A DNA stretch of 64,000 nucleotides from Clostridiales bacterium (lineage in GTDB: Bacteria > Bacillota > Clostridia > TANB77 > CAG-508). Both the position numbers and the translations under genes were made by a program. The notes under the pieces are model-generated. The model was not told where the DNA came from. It made no database searches and was given only the letters and a program-made list of their open reading frames with translations. Below, piece after piece: positions 1 through 15,000 of this stretch. The stretch covers positions 152,196 to 216,195 of the forward strand of contig DXVF01000001.1 in assembly GCA_019417465.1 (NCBI GenBank), read 5' to 3'. The first letter of the stretch is position 1. Each line of letters opens with the position of its first letter.

Positions 1-3000
1 TTGGAGCTAGTCTATTTAAATTATCACCTAAACCAAGCTCACCATTAGTATTTAATCCCCATGTCCACACTGTTCCATCAGATTTTAATGCTACACTTGA
101 ATATTCTGTTGTAGCAAGTGCTGGGAATGCAATATCATTTTTTTCTAATACATAAACATCAATATAGATTGTTTTTTGTGTATTAGTTTCTGTAATTCCT
201 ACTTTTGTTTTTCCACGTTTTATACCTGTAATTACTCCTATATCTGAGACATCTACGATTTCCTTTTTGTTACTTGCATATGCAAAATCTCCGTCTTTCA
301 TATCATCATATAGTAAGTTAAATCCTACATTTAATTGTGGATTTATTTGATATGTTCCACCAATTTCTGGAATAGTTACAGCTGTATCTTGAACTTTTAT
401 TTTTATATCACTTATGCAAATCCAAGATTTACTTGTAATTGTTGTGCCATTACCTAATTGTCCATAACTATTTTTACCTGTTACCCATACTGTTCCATCT
501 TCTTTTACAATACTAGAGTGAGTATCACCAGCATCTACTTCTAATATTTCTGTAATAATATCAGATGCCTCACTATATTTAATTGGTTCTGGGTTTAGTC
601 TTGTAATAGTTACTTCATCACCAAATTGATAATTACTATCTAATCCCCATCCATAAGCTGTTCCATCATATGTTTTAGCTAAAACGTGTTTTGTTCCAGC
701 TGATACAGATTCAATATTAGTTAAATCTGTTCCATCTGCTAATTTAACTTTAACAGGTGTTAAGCTATTAGTTGTTGTTCCATTTCCAAGTTGTCCGCTT
801 CCATTAATACCAAAGCTATATACTTCTCCACTTTCTGTTACAAGCAAATTATAATTAATTCCACTTTCAATCTGTAATATATTAGATACACTTGTTAATT
901 TAGTTGCTTCTAATACATTTGTTTTTGTACCTAATCCTAATTGTCCAGAAGTATTTAATCCCCATACATATACATTTCCATCTATATCTAAAGCTATTGA
1001 AGAATGATTTCCAGCTGAAATTTCTTTAATTTTAGTTAGTTTTCTAACTTCCACAGGGATACTTCTTCTTGTTGTAGTTGTATCACCTAATTGTCCATAT
1101 CCATTATAACCCCAAGCATATACAGTTCCATCACTATCTAGTGCTAAAGAATGATTTGCTCCAGCAGTTATTCTAATAATATTTTTTAACCCTGTTACTT
1201 GAACTGGTGTATTTGAATTAGTTGTTTTATTATTTCCTAATTGTCCATAGTTATTTAAACCAGTAGCCCATACTGTTCCATCTTCTTTTAGGAATAAAGT
1301 ATGATTATTTCCACATGCAATATCTACAACATTATCTATTTCAATTTTACTTGGTTCTAATTTTCTTACATTGTCGTTTGTTCCTAATTGTCCATATTCA
1401 TTATATCCCCAAGACCACACTGTTCCATTAGCTTTTAGTGCTATATTAAAATCTATACCACTCTTAATTTTTGGATTTGATATATCACCTTCTCTTACAA
1501 CTTTAACAATAACTGTAGCTGTATTTCCAGTTTCAATATTTGTAACTTCTATACGTGCATCTCCATATTTAACAGCTGTAATAAGTCCTGTATCGCTAAC
1601 TGTTACTATGTTTGTATTTAATGATTTATATGTATATGTTTCATTTTCTAAATTATCATATAAAATATTAAATCCTAGATTCATAGAAGCTTCAATTTGA
1701 TTTGTTTCTCCTATGCTATTTAATACTACAATTGATTCTTTTACTTGCAAGCTTGTTTTACTAATTCCAATTAGATATTTTGAATTACTTAATGTTTTAT
1801 CACCTAATTGTCCATAGCTATTGTAACCAGATGTATATACTCTACCTAGGTTATCTGCAGTTACCAGCGAATTATTTGTTGTACTTGATAATAAAGCATC
1901 TTCAAACTTACCTTCACCTTTTTCACCTAATACTTGAGTATATAATTTATTTGTAACAGTTGTTCCATTTCCTGCAGCTCCATATTCGTTATAACCAACT
2001 GTCCAAACTGTTCTATCTTTTCTTACAATTGATGCTGTATATTGTCTTGCTTCAATATCTATAGCATTTTCTATATTTAAACCATCTACATCTTTTGCAA
2101 GTACTGGTAATACTTGTTTTGTAGTGCTATTTATTGCTAATTGTCCATAATTATTATATCCAAATGAATATACTTTTCCATCTTCACTAAGTAATACAGT
2201 AAATTTCTCTCCTCCTGCTACTTTTATAATATCTGTAATATTACCTGTTCCATCTGTATTTAATACTTTAGCTGGAATTGTAGCATTTGTAGTTGTTTTA
2301 TTTCCTAATTGTCCATAATTATTTTGTCCAGTTGCCCATACTGTTCCATCTGCATCTAGTAATACTAAATGAGTTGAACCTGCTGACATATCAATTATAT
2401 TATTTACCTTTCTTACTTTTGTTGGTAAATATATATTAGATGTACTTCCAATACCTAATTGTCCTGATGTATTTAATCCCCATGCATATACTGTTCCATC
2501 TTTCTTTAAAGCTACCATATAGTAGTTTGAAGCTGAAATTGCAATAATATCACTTAAATAATCTGTTCCATTTTCTGCTTTTACTTTAGTAAATACTTCT
2601 AATCCTGTAGTATTACCTTGTCCTAGTTGTCCATAATTGTTTTGTCCTGCTACCCATACTGTTCCGTCTTTCTTTAATACTGCAGTAAAGTTAGCACCTG
2701 CTGCTACATCTATTACATCTGACATTGTTGTTTTTGTAGGCTCTAAATAATTACTTGTATTACCTTGTCCTAATTGTCCATATCCATTATAACCCCATGT
2801 CCATACTGTTCCATCTGCTTTTAATGCTACATAATGGTTTGCACCACCTACTATTTTTGGAGCAACTTTGGCATCTCTTACTGGTACAACTACTTTTACT
2901 GCTGCTATAAGCCCAAGTTCTTCATTTGTTATCTTAATATATGTTGTTCCTGCTCCTGTTGAAATAATATTTCCATATTGGTCTACTTCAACAACATCTC

Positions 3001-6000
3001 TATTTAGGCTTCTAAATGTATTTGTTCCAGCTTCGATTGTGTCAACAAGTAGATTAAATCCACTATTAACACTTACTTCAATTTTCTTTGTTTGTCCTAT
3101 TTCATCAAAAATTACATATTTTTCTTTAACTTCTAATTTTGGATTACTTATACATTCAACTAATTTTGTACTAACATTACCATCATTTCCAAGTTCGCCA
3201 TTTTTATTATATCCAACAGTCCATACTGTTCCATCATATTTAACAAATGTTGAATGATATCCATTTGAGTCTGCAATCATAACATTATCTAATAAATCTG
3301 TTCCATTTGAACTTAATACTTGTTTTGGAACTTTATAAGTAGTTGTATTATTTATACCTAATTGTCCATTATTGTTATAACCCCAAGAATATACATTTCC
3401 ATTACTATCTACAGCAAATGAACTATAATATCCTGATTTTACACTAACAATATTTTCTAAATATCCTGTTCCATTTACCCCTAGAACTTTTTGAGGTAAA
3501 GATTTATTAGATGTACTATTAATACCTAATTGACCATAGCTATTTGATCCCCAGCTCCATACATTTCCATTGCTATCAAGAGCTAAAGAACCCCATCCAC
3601 CACTAGAAATTTGAATAATATTATTTAATGTTCCATTTCCAGTTGTATCTTTAACTTGTTTTATTCTATAAGATGTTGTTGTATTTCCTTGTCCTAGTCC
3701 TCCACAGCAGTTGTGACCTGTCATCCATAAACTTCCATCTTCTTTTAATATAGCTGTTTCACATTGACCAATAGATATATCTTTTACAGAATTTACATTA
3801 CCTACACCATTGTGGTTTAGCATATAAACTGGTGTTGTTCTATTAGTAGAAGTATTATCTCCAAGTTCACCTAAAGAGTTATTACCACATGAAACAACTT
3901 CTGTTGTATCTAAAAGAGCAACCCAATGGTATCTACAAGCTGCAATTTTAGTAACACCACTTAAGAAACTTGCTTCACCAACACCAAGTACTTGTTTAGG
4001 CACTGTAGAATTTGTCGTGTTTCCTTGTCCTAATTGTCCTTTTTCATTTCTTCCCCATGCCCATACTGTTCCATCTTGTTTTAATGCAAGTGTAAAGTAA
4101 TCTCCTGCTGCTATATCAATTACATTATCTAATCCAATTTTTTCTGGTACATAACTATTAGTTGTTGTTCCATTTCCTAATTGTCCATAACCATTATATC
4201 CCCATGTCCATACTGTTCCATCTGCTTTTAATGCTACTGTATGGTTTAATCCAGATACAACTTTTGGAGTAGCTATAGCGCCATTTTGAAGAACGCTTAC
4301 TTCTATTGTTGTAACTTTTCCAGATATAGAATCTTTAACTACAATTTTTGTTATACCCATTTTAACACCAGTAATAGTACCTTCTGTATCAACTGTTGCA
4401 ACATCTTGGTTTAAACTTGTAAATTCAATTTCTCTATCTAGATCACCATTTGCTTTAAACAAGTTAAATGAATCCATGTTAACTGTTACTTTTTGTGTTT
4501 CAGAAACATTTATAGTTACATTATTTGGTGTAGCTACTATTTTAGAACCAATATATATTGGAAGAGCCACTTTTGCTGAATTTGGATCTCCTGCTTGTTT
4601 TTGGTCATTTAATCCCCATACTTCTACATATCCGCTATTTTCTACTGCTAGTCCATGATTTGCACCAGCCCCAATATATAAAATATTAGATAATTCTTCA
4701 TCTCCACTACCATTTTTTACAGATACTGGTAATAATGAATTGCTATATGTATTATTTCCAAGCTCTCCATTTGTTCCAATACCCCAAGCATATACTTTAC
4801 CTTCTTTTGAAAGTGCATATGTTGTATTTGCTCCAGATTTAATTGCAGTAATTCCTGTTAAAACTCCAGAATTATCTGTATTTACAACTTTTACTGGTAA
4901 TTGTTTAGTTACCTTTGTATTATCTCCAAGTTGACCTGATGTTCCTAAACCAACACTATATATTTCACCATCAGATGTTAATATATGGCTTGAATATTGT
5001 GTAGAAGAAACTGCTACTGCATCATCTATATAAGAATCTGCTGTTTCTAAAACTCTTACAGGTATTAACTTCTGAGTTTTTGTATTATCTCCTAATTGTC
5101 CATATGTGTTATTACCCCAAGCATATACTGTTCCATCAGCTTTTAATGCAACAGTATGTTGTGCTCCACAAGCTACACTCACAACACCTGATAAGTTTGC
5201 TTTTACTCTAACTGGTGTATATTTAGCAACTTTGCTACCATCACCAAGCTGTCCAACATCATTTTGTCCCCATGTCCAGACTTCACCTTTTTTATTTATA
5301 GCTACAGAATAATTTGCACCTGCTTGTATATAAATTATATCTTGAAGATATCCATCTCCATTTTCAGCCATTACTTGAACTGGAGTATATCTCTTAATTT
5401 GTGTATTATCACCTAATTGACCATAATTATTATATCCCCATGCCCATACTGTTCCATCTTCTTTTAATGCAAGAACATGGTCTGTACCACATGATATCAT
5501 TTGAATGTCTGTTAAAAATCCTTCTCCATCTAATCCTTTAACTTGTGAAGGAATTTCTGAAGTTGCAGTTGAATTATTTCCTAATTGACCATAGTTATTA
5601 TATCCCCATGCCCATACTGTTCCATCACCTTTTAATGCTACAGAAAATTTATTTCCTCCATCTACCATTGGTTCATATTTCATATCATTTTGGTCTTTTA
5701 TTACTTTAATATAAACTGCTGTCTGAATATCTCTTGATGTATCTGTTATTTTTATAAATGTATTTCCTACAGATTTTGCTGTAACTAATCCTGATTCATT
5801 TACTGTAGCAATACTTTCATCTAATGATTCATATGTTAATGTTCCTGGTTTAATATCTTTAATATATACATTAAATGAATCTTCAATACTTGTATTAATT
5901 TGTTTTGATTCATTTGGTTTCATTGTAAATATTATTTCATCTGCTATTAAAGAAATATCGCCAATTTGAACAATATTGTTTCTTTGATATACAGTATCAT

Positions 6001-9000
6001 CACCAATTTGTCCATATGTATTTAATCCAGCTGTCCATACATTTCCCTCTAAATCTATATATCCAGTATTTTCAAAAGATCTAGAATCATTTTGCAAAAT
6101 ATCTAATCCATCTGCTTCTTTTGTATTTTCTGTATTCATTACAGGAACTAGTCTAGTTACATTAGTTGTATTTCCTACACCTAATGAGCCATTTGTGTTT
6201 TGACCTGTAATAAGAACATGTTTAACACCTGATTCATCTTCAGTTTTCACAATTGTTTTATTAGCACTTCCACCAATATCAATTACTTTATCTGATAGAA
6301 TTTCAGTTGTTTCATTTACAGTCATTGCTATAGGATATGCAAAGTTTGTACTATTTCCAGTACCTAATTGTCCAACATTGTTATATCCCCAAACAAGAGC
6401 ATTTCCATCAGTAGTTAATACAATATTTTGATAAGCTCCTGAAGAAATTTTAGTAACATTTCTTAAAACTGCATCTTTTGTTTCATTAATAACTGGATTT
6501 GCATAATTTCTTCCTTGTGATGCTGCTGCAGAGCCTTTATTTGTTGCATCTTGTCCAAGTGTTCCATAATAGTTATAACCTGTAGCCCATACTGTTCCAT
6601 CTGCTTTTTGTATTATTGAATGATTAGAACCTGCTTGAACATCAACAGCATTATATATTCCATCCATTTTAGTTGGATATGATTTATTACTATTATTTAA
6701 AGTTCCAAGCTCACCATAAGCATTTCTACCAAATCCTAGAACTGAACCATCTTTTAATAATATAATTGTAAATTTGTATCCACAACTTACATCTATCGCA
6801 TTTTGCAAATATCCATCTCCACTAGTATTTAGTACTTTAGTTGCGTATACACTCTTTGTAGTTGTTCCATTTCCAAGTTGATATGTATCATTATAACCCC
6901 AAGCATACACTTCACCTGTTTTTGAAACAGCTACTGCATGATCTTCTCCTGCTGCTATTTTAACAATATCTTTTAAATATTCTTTAGAATTAATTTTTAC
7001 TCTAACTGGTTTTGTTCTATTTACAGTTGTTCCATCACCACATTGTCCATTTGTGTTTATACCAGTTGTCCAAACAGAACCATCAGCTTTTAATATAACT
7101 GTAAAATATCTACCTTGTGAAATATCTGGCATTGTTATAACTTTTTCATTATTTTGAGTAACTATTACTTGTGCTTGTGCTGTATATCCATTTGTAACAT
7201 CTCTTACTGTTATAGTTGTTTTGCCTAATCCTACTGAAGTTACTTGTCCATCATTTGAAACCATTGCAACTTCTGGATTTGATGATGTCCAGTTTAAGTT
7301 TCCTACTTTTATATGACCTATAAAAGCATTTAATCTATTATTAACTTGGGCATTTAAAGTTGTAGTTTCACCTTGTTTTATATAAGATATACGATTATCA
7401 ATTTCTAAATAATCTTCACTAATTGGTATTACATAATTTTGTGTATATGTTCTATCTGTTTGAAGCTGAACTCTTCTTACATTATCTCCTCTACCACTTC
7501 CCATAATAGTTCCATCATCTTGAATGAAAGAATTGATATTAGAGTTAGTGCTTCTATTTAATTTTACAATTGTACCTGTATAAATTTCTGAATATCTTTC
7601 TTTTAGAGTTTGAGGTAAATTGTAATTTCCACTACTTCCTGTAGTTCCTTTACTTCCTATATTTCCATAATAATTATATCCCCATCCATAATTATTTCCA
7701 TCTGCTGTTATTGCATAAGATGTTTCATTAGAAGTTCCTATATCTATTACATTTGTAAGTGGTGTAGAAGTATTTCCTAATTTTACTTGCACTGGTGATG
7801 ACTTTAGATATTCACTACTACTTGAAGTTGAGCTATTTCCATATCCTAATGTTCCATAACGGTTTAATCCCCATGTCCATACTGTTCCATCATTTTTTAA
7901 TGCCATAGTATGATGATATCCACCAACTATTTTTACAACATCTGTAAGTGATAATTTTTTAGGTAATACACTTCCTCTTCCTGTACCACTACTTCCTGTA
8001 TTTCTTGTACCATTACCTATTTGACCATAGTAATTATATCCCCATCCATAAACTTCACCTTTTGCTGTTAGTGCATGTGATGTATAGGCTTGTGTTGTAA
8101 TATCACATATTCCTATTAAATATCCGCTTCCTGTTGTATCTTTAACTTGAACTGCAACATTTTGATTAGTTCCACTATTTATACCTAATTGTCCATATAT
8201 ATTACTTCCCCATGCCCATACTGTTCCATCTTCCTTTAATGCTATTGAGAAATAATATCCACAAGAAACTTTAATTACATCAGTTAATTCATCTCCGTTG
8301 CTATCGACAACATAAACAGGAATACTACTACTTATATTTTCTCCATTTCCAAGTTGACCTGATGTTCCAAGCCCCCAGGTTACAACTCTACCATCTTGTT
8401 TTACTGCTGCTGCAAATTGATATCCACTAGAGATATTTTTAACATTTGATAATTTATCTTTTCCATTTGGATCTAATACTTGGAATATTTCTGTATGACT
8501 TTCCATATCACCCATACCAAGTCCTCCAGCAGTATTATCTCCATATGACCATACTGTTCCATCTGTTTTTAATAATATTGTTTGTGTAGTAGCTTCAATT
8601 TCTGCTTGAACTATATCTTCTTTGTCTCTAGTTACTTCTACAAGTACCGAACTACAAAGCATATTTGTTTCATCAGTAATCGTAATTCTTGATGAACCTT
8701 GTTTTAGCGCAGTTACTAGACCTTCTGCATTAACTGTTACAAAATCTGGATTTTGTGATGTATATTTCATACTGCCTAAACTATCTTGTTCATCTTCATA
8801 AACATTAAATCCTTGTATTAATTTAATATTTAACTTTTCTGTTCCTCCTACAGCAAGTGTTATAATAGAATTTTCATTTTTAATAGCTGATGAACCAAAT
8901 CTTGTATATACTGTTGCTGTTATATATTCATTATTTCCTATTTGTCCTTTTGCTCCAAGACCTGCTACCCAAACACTACCATCAGCTTTAATTACAGCTG

Positions 9001-12000
9001 TATTATTTGTATTAGCACTTGAGTTTGGAACATTAATTATATCTTCAATATAATTTTCACCATCTTGACTTAAAAGATTTCCAACTATTCCTAAATCTGT
9101 TGTATTATTTTGTGATAATTGATAATTTGAGTTCTCACCAGTTGCTAAAACCTGATTATTTTCTGTAATTAAGAATGTTATTCTTTCAGATGCACCAATT
9201 TTTTGTATTCCACCAATTCCATTAGTTCCATCTGTATTATCTAATACTAATTGTGGGAATGAATATGATGTTTTTGTATTTGTTCCTAATTGTCCATCTA
9301 GTCCATATCCCCATGTATAAACTTGTTTATTTCTTGTAAGTGCAACATTATGCCATCCACCAGATGCTATTTGTGTAATATTTTTTAAAACATCATTTTT
9401 ATCTTGATTCATCGTTTGTCTTGCAATTGTTACACCTTGTGCAGATGCTGTTGATGAAGTTGATGTTGAATTTATGCCTAATTCACCATAATAATTTCTA
9501 CCAACAACCCATACAGTAGAATCTCCTCTAAGCATTGTTGTATGATATTGTCCTGCTGAAATTTGTGTAATATTTTGCACTTCTTCAACTTTAGATAATA
9601 TTTGTTTATTAGTATTAGTTCCATCTCCTAGCTCTCCATGAGCATTATATCCTACTGCATATGCAGTTCCGTTTTTATTTAAGACTACACTATGTGTTCT
9701 ACCTGCTGCAATATCTACAATATTCTCTACTGGTTCAGTTCCATATTCATTTAGCATTTGGACAGCATATTTTGAATTAACTATGCTATTATTTCCAAGT
9801 TGTCCACCGACTATTTAATCCCCATGCATATACTTTTCCATCTTTTGTTAAAGCTAAAGTGTGGCTTAAACCAGATGATATTTTTACTACATCTGTTAAA
9901 TATGTAGTATCATTTATTTTTACTTGCTCTGGTACAGCAATATTCATTGCACTACTTCCTATACCACATTGTCCAACATCATTTAAACCACTTGCCCATA
10001 CTGTTCCATCTGCTTTTAACGTAATTGTATAATTTAAACCTTGTGCTACTTGTGGAATTGTAATTGCATTTTCAGTAGCTCTTGTTACATATATAGTAGC
10101 TGATGATATATAACCATTTTTACTATCTTGTGCTATTATTGTTGTCTGTCCTTCTGAAATTGCTTTAACATTTCCATTTGAATCAATTGTTGCAATAGCT
10201 TCATTACTGCTAGACCAGTTAATTGTTCCTGTTTGTGGAGCTCTTGCATACATATTAAAGTTTTCTACTACATTTGTAGATATTTTTTTACTTTCTCCAA
10301 TCTTTAAATAGCTTACTCTATCAGTTATTTCCATATAAGATACATTCATTTCTTTAGCAGATTTTAATGTAGTAGTCATTTTACCTAATAATTGGTATGA
10401 AGAGTTTTTACCAACTCCAAGCAAACTTCCATCTTCTCTTATAAAATATCCTGTTGAACAATCTGTACGGCTATCAGTTCTTGCCATAGAACTGCTTAGT
10501 TTTACTATGTTGTTTGTAAGCACTGCTCCATATTTAGATTTAACTTCTACAAAATAGCTTCTATTTGTAGTTGTATCATCTCCAACTTCTCCTGCTACGT
10601 TATTTCCAGCAGCATATACTTTATTTGCATTATCTAATATATAATGTGTTCCACCAGTTGTTCCTATATCTATAACATCTGTTACATAAGTGGTAGAATC
10701 AAATTTACATTGAGTAGGTACTATGGCATCACTTGTGGTTCCTATACCATTTTGACCATATGCATTCCATCCCCAACTCCATACTGTTCCATCATTTTTA
10801 AGTGCTATAGCTGAATGTGCTGATGCACTTATTTTTGCAACATCTTCCATTTTACTTTGTTTTGGTAAAGTATTAGCATTTGATGTTGTACCATTTCCTA
10901 GTTGACCATCAGCATTATATCCCCATGCATATACTGTTCCATCTTCTTTTAATGCATAAGATGTGTACATACTAGCTACTATATCAGTAACATCTTGAAT
11001 TGTTCCTTTTCCAGTTTCATCTTTTACTTTAGTTGCATATTGTGTTGTTGCTACATTATTCAATCCTAATTGTCCATAGTTATTATACCCCCAAGAATAA
11101 ATCTCTCCATCCTTTGTTAAAGCTAGACAATAGTCATTTCCTCTTGCTATTTTTACAATATCTTTTATTTTATTTCCATCACTATCCACAACATATACAG
11201 GTACTGTGGAATCTACATTAGTTCCATTTCCCAAATTGTAAGATCCATTATTTCCCCAAGATACTACTGTTCCATCTTCTAATAATGCTGATGAACTATC
11301 ATAACCTACAGCTATATCTTTAACTTTTGTTAATTTATTTCTTCCATCTGGTGATAAAACTTGTACAGGCTCTGTTTGATTTGTAGTGTTTCCAGTTCCA
11401 AGTCTTCCTGATGTACCTATTCCCCAAGACCATACAGTTCCATCTTCTTTCAATGCAACTGTAAAGTTTATTCCAGCTGATAATTTTGCCTCTGTATATC
11501 CTATGCTATTTGATACAGTTACTGTAATATATTCTTCTAAGTTATTATCTAAATCTGTAACTTTAACTTTTGTATATCCTAATTTTTTAGCTGTAATTAG
11601 CCCTGTGCTAGAAACTGTTGCTATAGATTCATTCTCTACTTCATATTTAAGATTAGAACTTACAGATTGTTCGTTATCATAAACATTAAAACCTTGCATT
11701 ATAGAAAGTTCTATTTGGCTCGTTTCATTAACTTCTAATTTTACTATCTTTTCTTTTGCTTTAAACTCATCTTCTTCAACTCTTGTTACTAAATATGTAT
11801 TTTTATATGAACCTGTTGCAAGTTGTCCAGAAGCTCCTGTTCCTACTGTCCATACTGTTCCATCATTTAAAATATATGCACTATTAATAGTGTTTGAAGA
11901 ACCTATTGCTGAAAATAATACATTACTTAAATTATTTTCTCCTGTTTCATCTTTAACTAGAGTAAACATATCTACTGGTGATGTTACATCTCCTTGTCCT

Positions 12001-15000
12001 AATTGACCAGATGTGTTTAATCCACATATATATGCTTTTCCATCTTTTGTTACCGCTATACTAAATGTATTTCCAGCACTAATAAATGATATATTCTCTA
12101 TTGCTTTTGTTTCTATATCATCTGTTTCTGGATCATCATCTAAAATTAAAGCTTCTTTTCTTGTTGTAAAATTAGAAGTTGAACCTTGTGATAATTGACC
12201 TGATGTTCCAAGTCCTATCACATAAACTTTGCCTACATCTTCTTGTAATAAAGTATGTGTTCCACCTGCTACAACATTAGTTAAATTTTCATATATAATT
12301 TTATTGCTAGAATCTCCCATTAAGAAAAATCCATTCAAATCTGATTTTTCACCATTACCAGCTTGACCATAAGTATTTGCTCCTGAACCATACGCTCTTC
12401 CATCACCTCTTAATGCTACAGAAAATGCTGAACCAGCACTTACTCCTGTTACATTATATGTGTTTAGAACAATTGTTGGTAATTTTTGTGTTGTTGTTGA
12501 ATTATTTCCTAATCTATAATTTGTACCTAATCCCCATGCATATAAAACACCATTTTTGTCTACTGCTAAACTATGAGTTGCTCCTGCAGATACATCTATA
12601 ATATTTTCTAAGGCTTTTTCACCAGTTTCATCTAAAACTTTTACTGCATAAGAAGAATTTGCTGTACCATTTTGTCCTAGTTGACCAGATGTACCAAGCC
12701 CCCATGCGTACACCTCTCCATCTTTTGTAACAGCTAAACAATGACTTGCTCCTGCTGCAATTCTTACAACATTAGTTAAATATGTATTTTCATCTATTTT
12801 AACTTGAGCTAAATTTCCTCTATATGTAGTAGTTCCATCACCTAACTGACCATAATTATTTATACCACTCATCCATACAGTTCCATCAGCTTTTAAAATA
12901 CCTGTAAAACTTGTTCCTTGAACTACCATAGGTGAAGTTATTATATTGTCTTTATTTTCTGTTACATAAATTGTCGCTTGTGCGCGATAACCATGTAAAT
13001 CTTCTGTAACAATAATTGTTGTTGTTCCAAATTCTCTCGCTGTTAAATTTCCATTTGAGTCAATTGTTGCTACATCTTCATTTGTACTTGTATATGTTAA
13101 ATTTCCATAAGAAGGTTTTCCTTTTAAATTCAACTCTTCTACTGTATCTACTTTAACAGTTTTAGTTGTTCCTTTTTTTACATAATCAATTTTGTCTTGA
13201 ATAGTTAAATAACTTTGTTTTATTTCTTCTGCATAATTTCTTGTAGAATAGCCTACATCTCCATCTAACAACTGACCATTACTTACTCTACCATTACAAT
13301 ATATGCTTCCATCTTCTTTTATTAAATAACTTGTATATGAACTTGTAGAACTTGATTGTAATTTTGTTACATCACTAATTTGTGTATAATATCTACCTAC
13401 GGTTCTAGTTGCATATGCTTTATTAGTCACTGTGTTATCTCCTATTTGACCTTCTGTATTTAATCCCCAACCGTATACTTCGCCATTAGATGTTACAGCA
13501 TAAGCTGTTGCCCAATTACCACTAATATCAACCACATCTGTTAAATATGTAGTTGAATCTATTTTTACTTGTGTTTGTGTAGTTTTAGCATAATTTGTAT
13601 TGCTAGAACTTGTTGAACTACTTCCATAACCTAGTTGTCCATAACGATTCAATCCCCAATTCCAAACTGTTCCATCTGTTTTTAAGCAAATAGTCGTATA
13701 GTGTGTTGTAGCTATTTTTTCTACATCAGCTACATCAGTTGCTTTTACTGGATATTTATATGTAGTTTTAGCACTATTACCTAATTGACCAGATGTTCCA
13801 AGTCCCCAAGAATATACTTCTCCTTCTTTAGACAATGCTGTAACAAATGCACCACCACAACTAATTTGTTTTATTCCTGTTAAATATCCATTATTTTCAA
13901 CACCATGAACTTGAATTGCATATGAACTTGATGTTGTTGTATTATCTCCTAATTGTCCATAATCATTTCTTCCCCATGTCCATACTGTTCCATCTGCTTT
14001 TAAAGCTGCAGAATGATCTCTTGCCGCTGATACATCTATTATTCCTGTTAAATTATTTCCATCTATATCTTTTACATAGATTGGTGTTTCGGCATTTCCA
14101 TTACAATTACCTAATTGTCCATAATTATTATAACCCCAAGCAACTACTTCTCCATTTTTCTTTAATGCTACAGTAAAATATTGTCCTGCTGCTATATCAA
14201 CAATATCTGTTAAATATCCTTCACCTTTTATACCTACTACTTGTACTGGATTTGTAACTTCTTGAGTTCCAAAGTCACCTTTTCCAAGTTGACCATATGT
14301 ATTTTCTCCCCATGTCCATACTGTTCCATCTTGTTTTAGCATAACAGTATGTGCCACACCTGATACTATTTTGCTAATATCTGACAAATCTCTTTTTCCT
14401 ACTATTACTTGTGCATACGTCTCAAGGCCATTTTCTTCATCTTTAATTTTTATACTTGTAGTTCCATCTGCAACACCAGTAATTACTCCGTCTATACTTA
14501 CATTTGCAATATCTGTATTTTCACTTTCATAACTTAAGCTTTGAGTTTTAATTTCTTTTGGATTATCTATATTTAAATTAAATGACTGTATCACTTCTAA
14601 TTCTATTTTTTTAGTTTCATTTACTTCTAATTCGTATAAATTTCCTGCAGTTATACTTGCATTTTCAATTCTTGTCATTTTATTTGAACTTAGCCAAGTC
14701 AAATTACCATGTTGACCACTTGTTCCTAAACCTGTAACACCGACAGATCCATCCTCAAATGCAAATCCAAAAGTTGTTCCTACAGAATTTGTAAGTGAAA
14801 CTACTCTTGTAAGATCATTTGCATTTTCATCTTTTGCTACTGTAAATACTTTTACTGTAGTTGCTGTATCTATTGATAATTGTCCTGTTGTATTTAGACC
14901 TACTGCATACACATCTCCATTTTTAGTTTTAATATATGTTGCTGCTGATCCTGTTGCTATATCAGATATATTTTCCATAACACCAATATTTGATAATCCT

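Noticed and set aside
1371..5312. Plus-strand frames of 60-130 residues within the RCC1 giant (and similar ones in other long genes)
   Set aside because: They are antisense shadows of repetitive coding sequence, repeat with the RCC1 period, and lack ribosome-binding sites.
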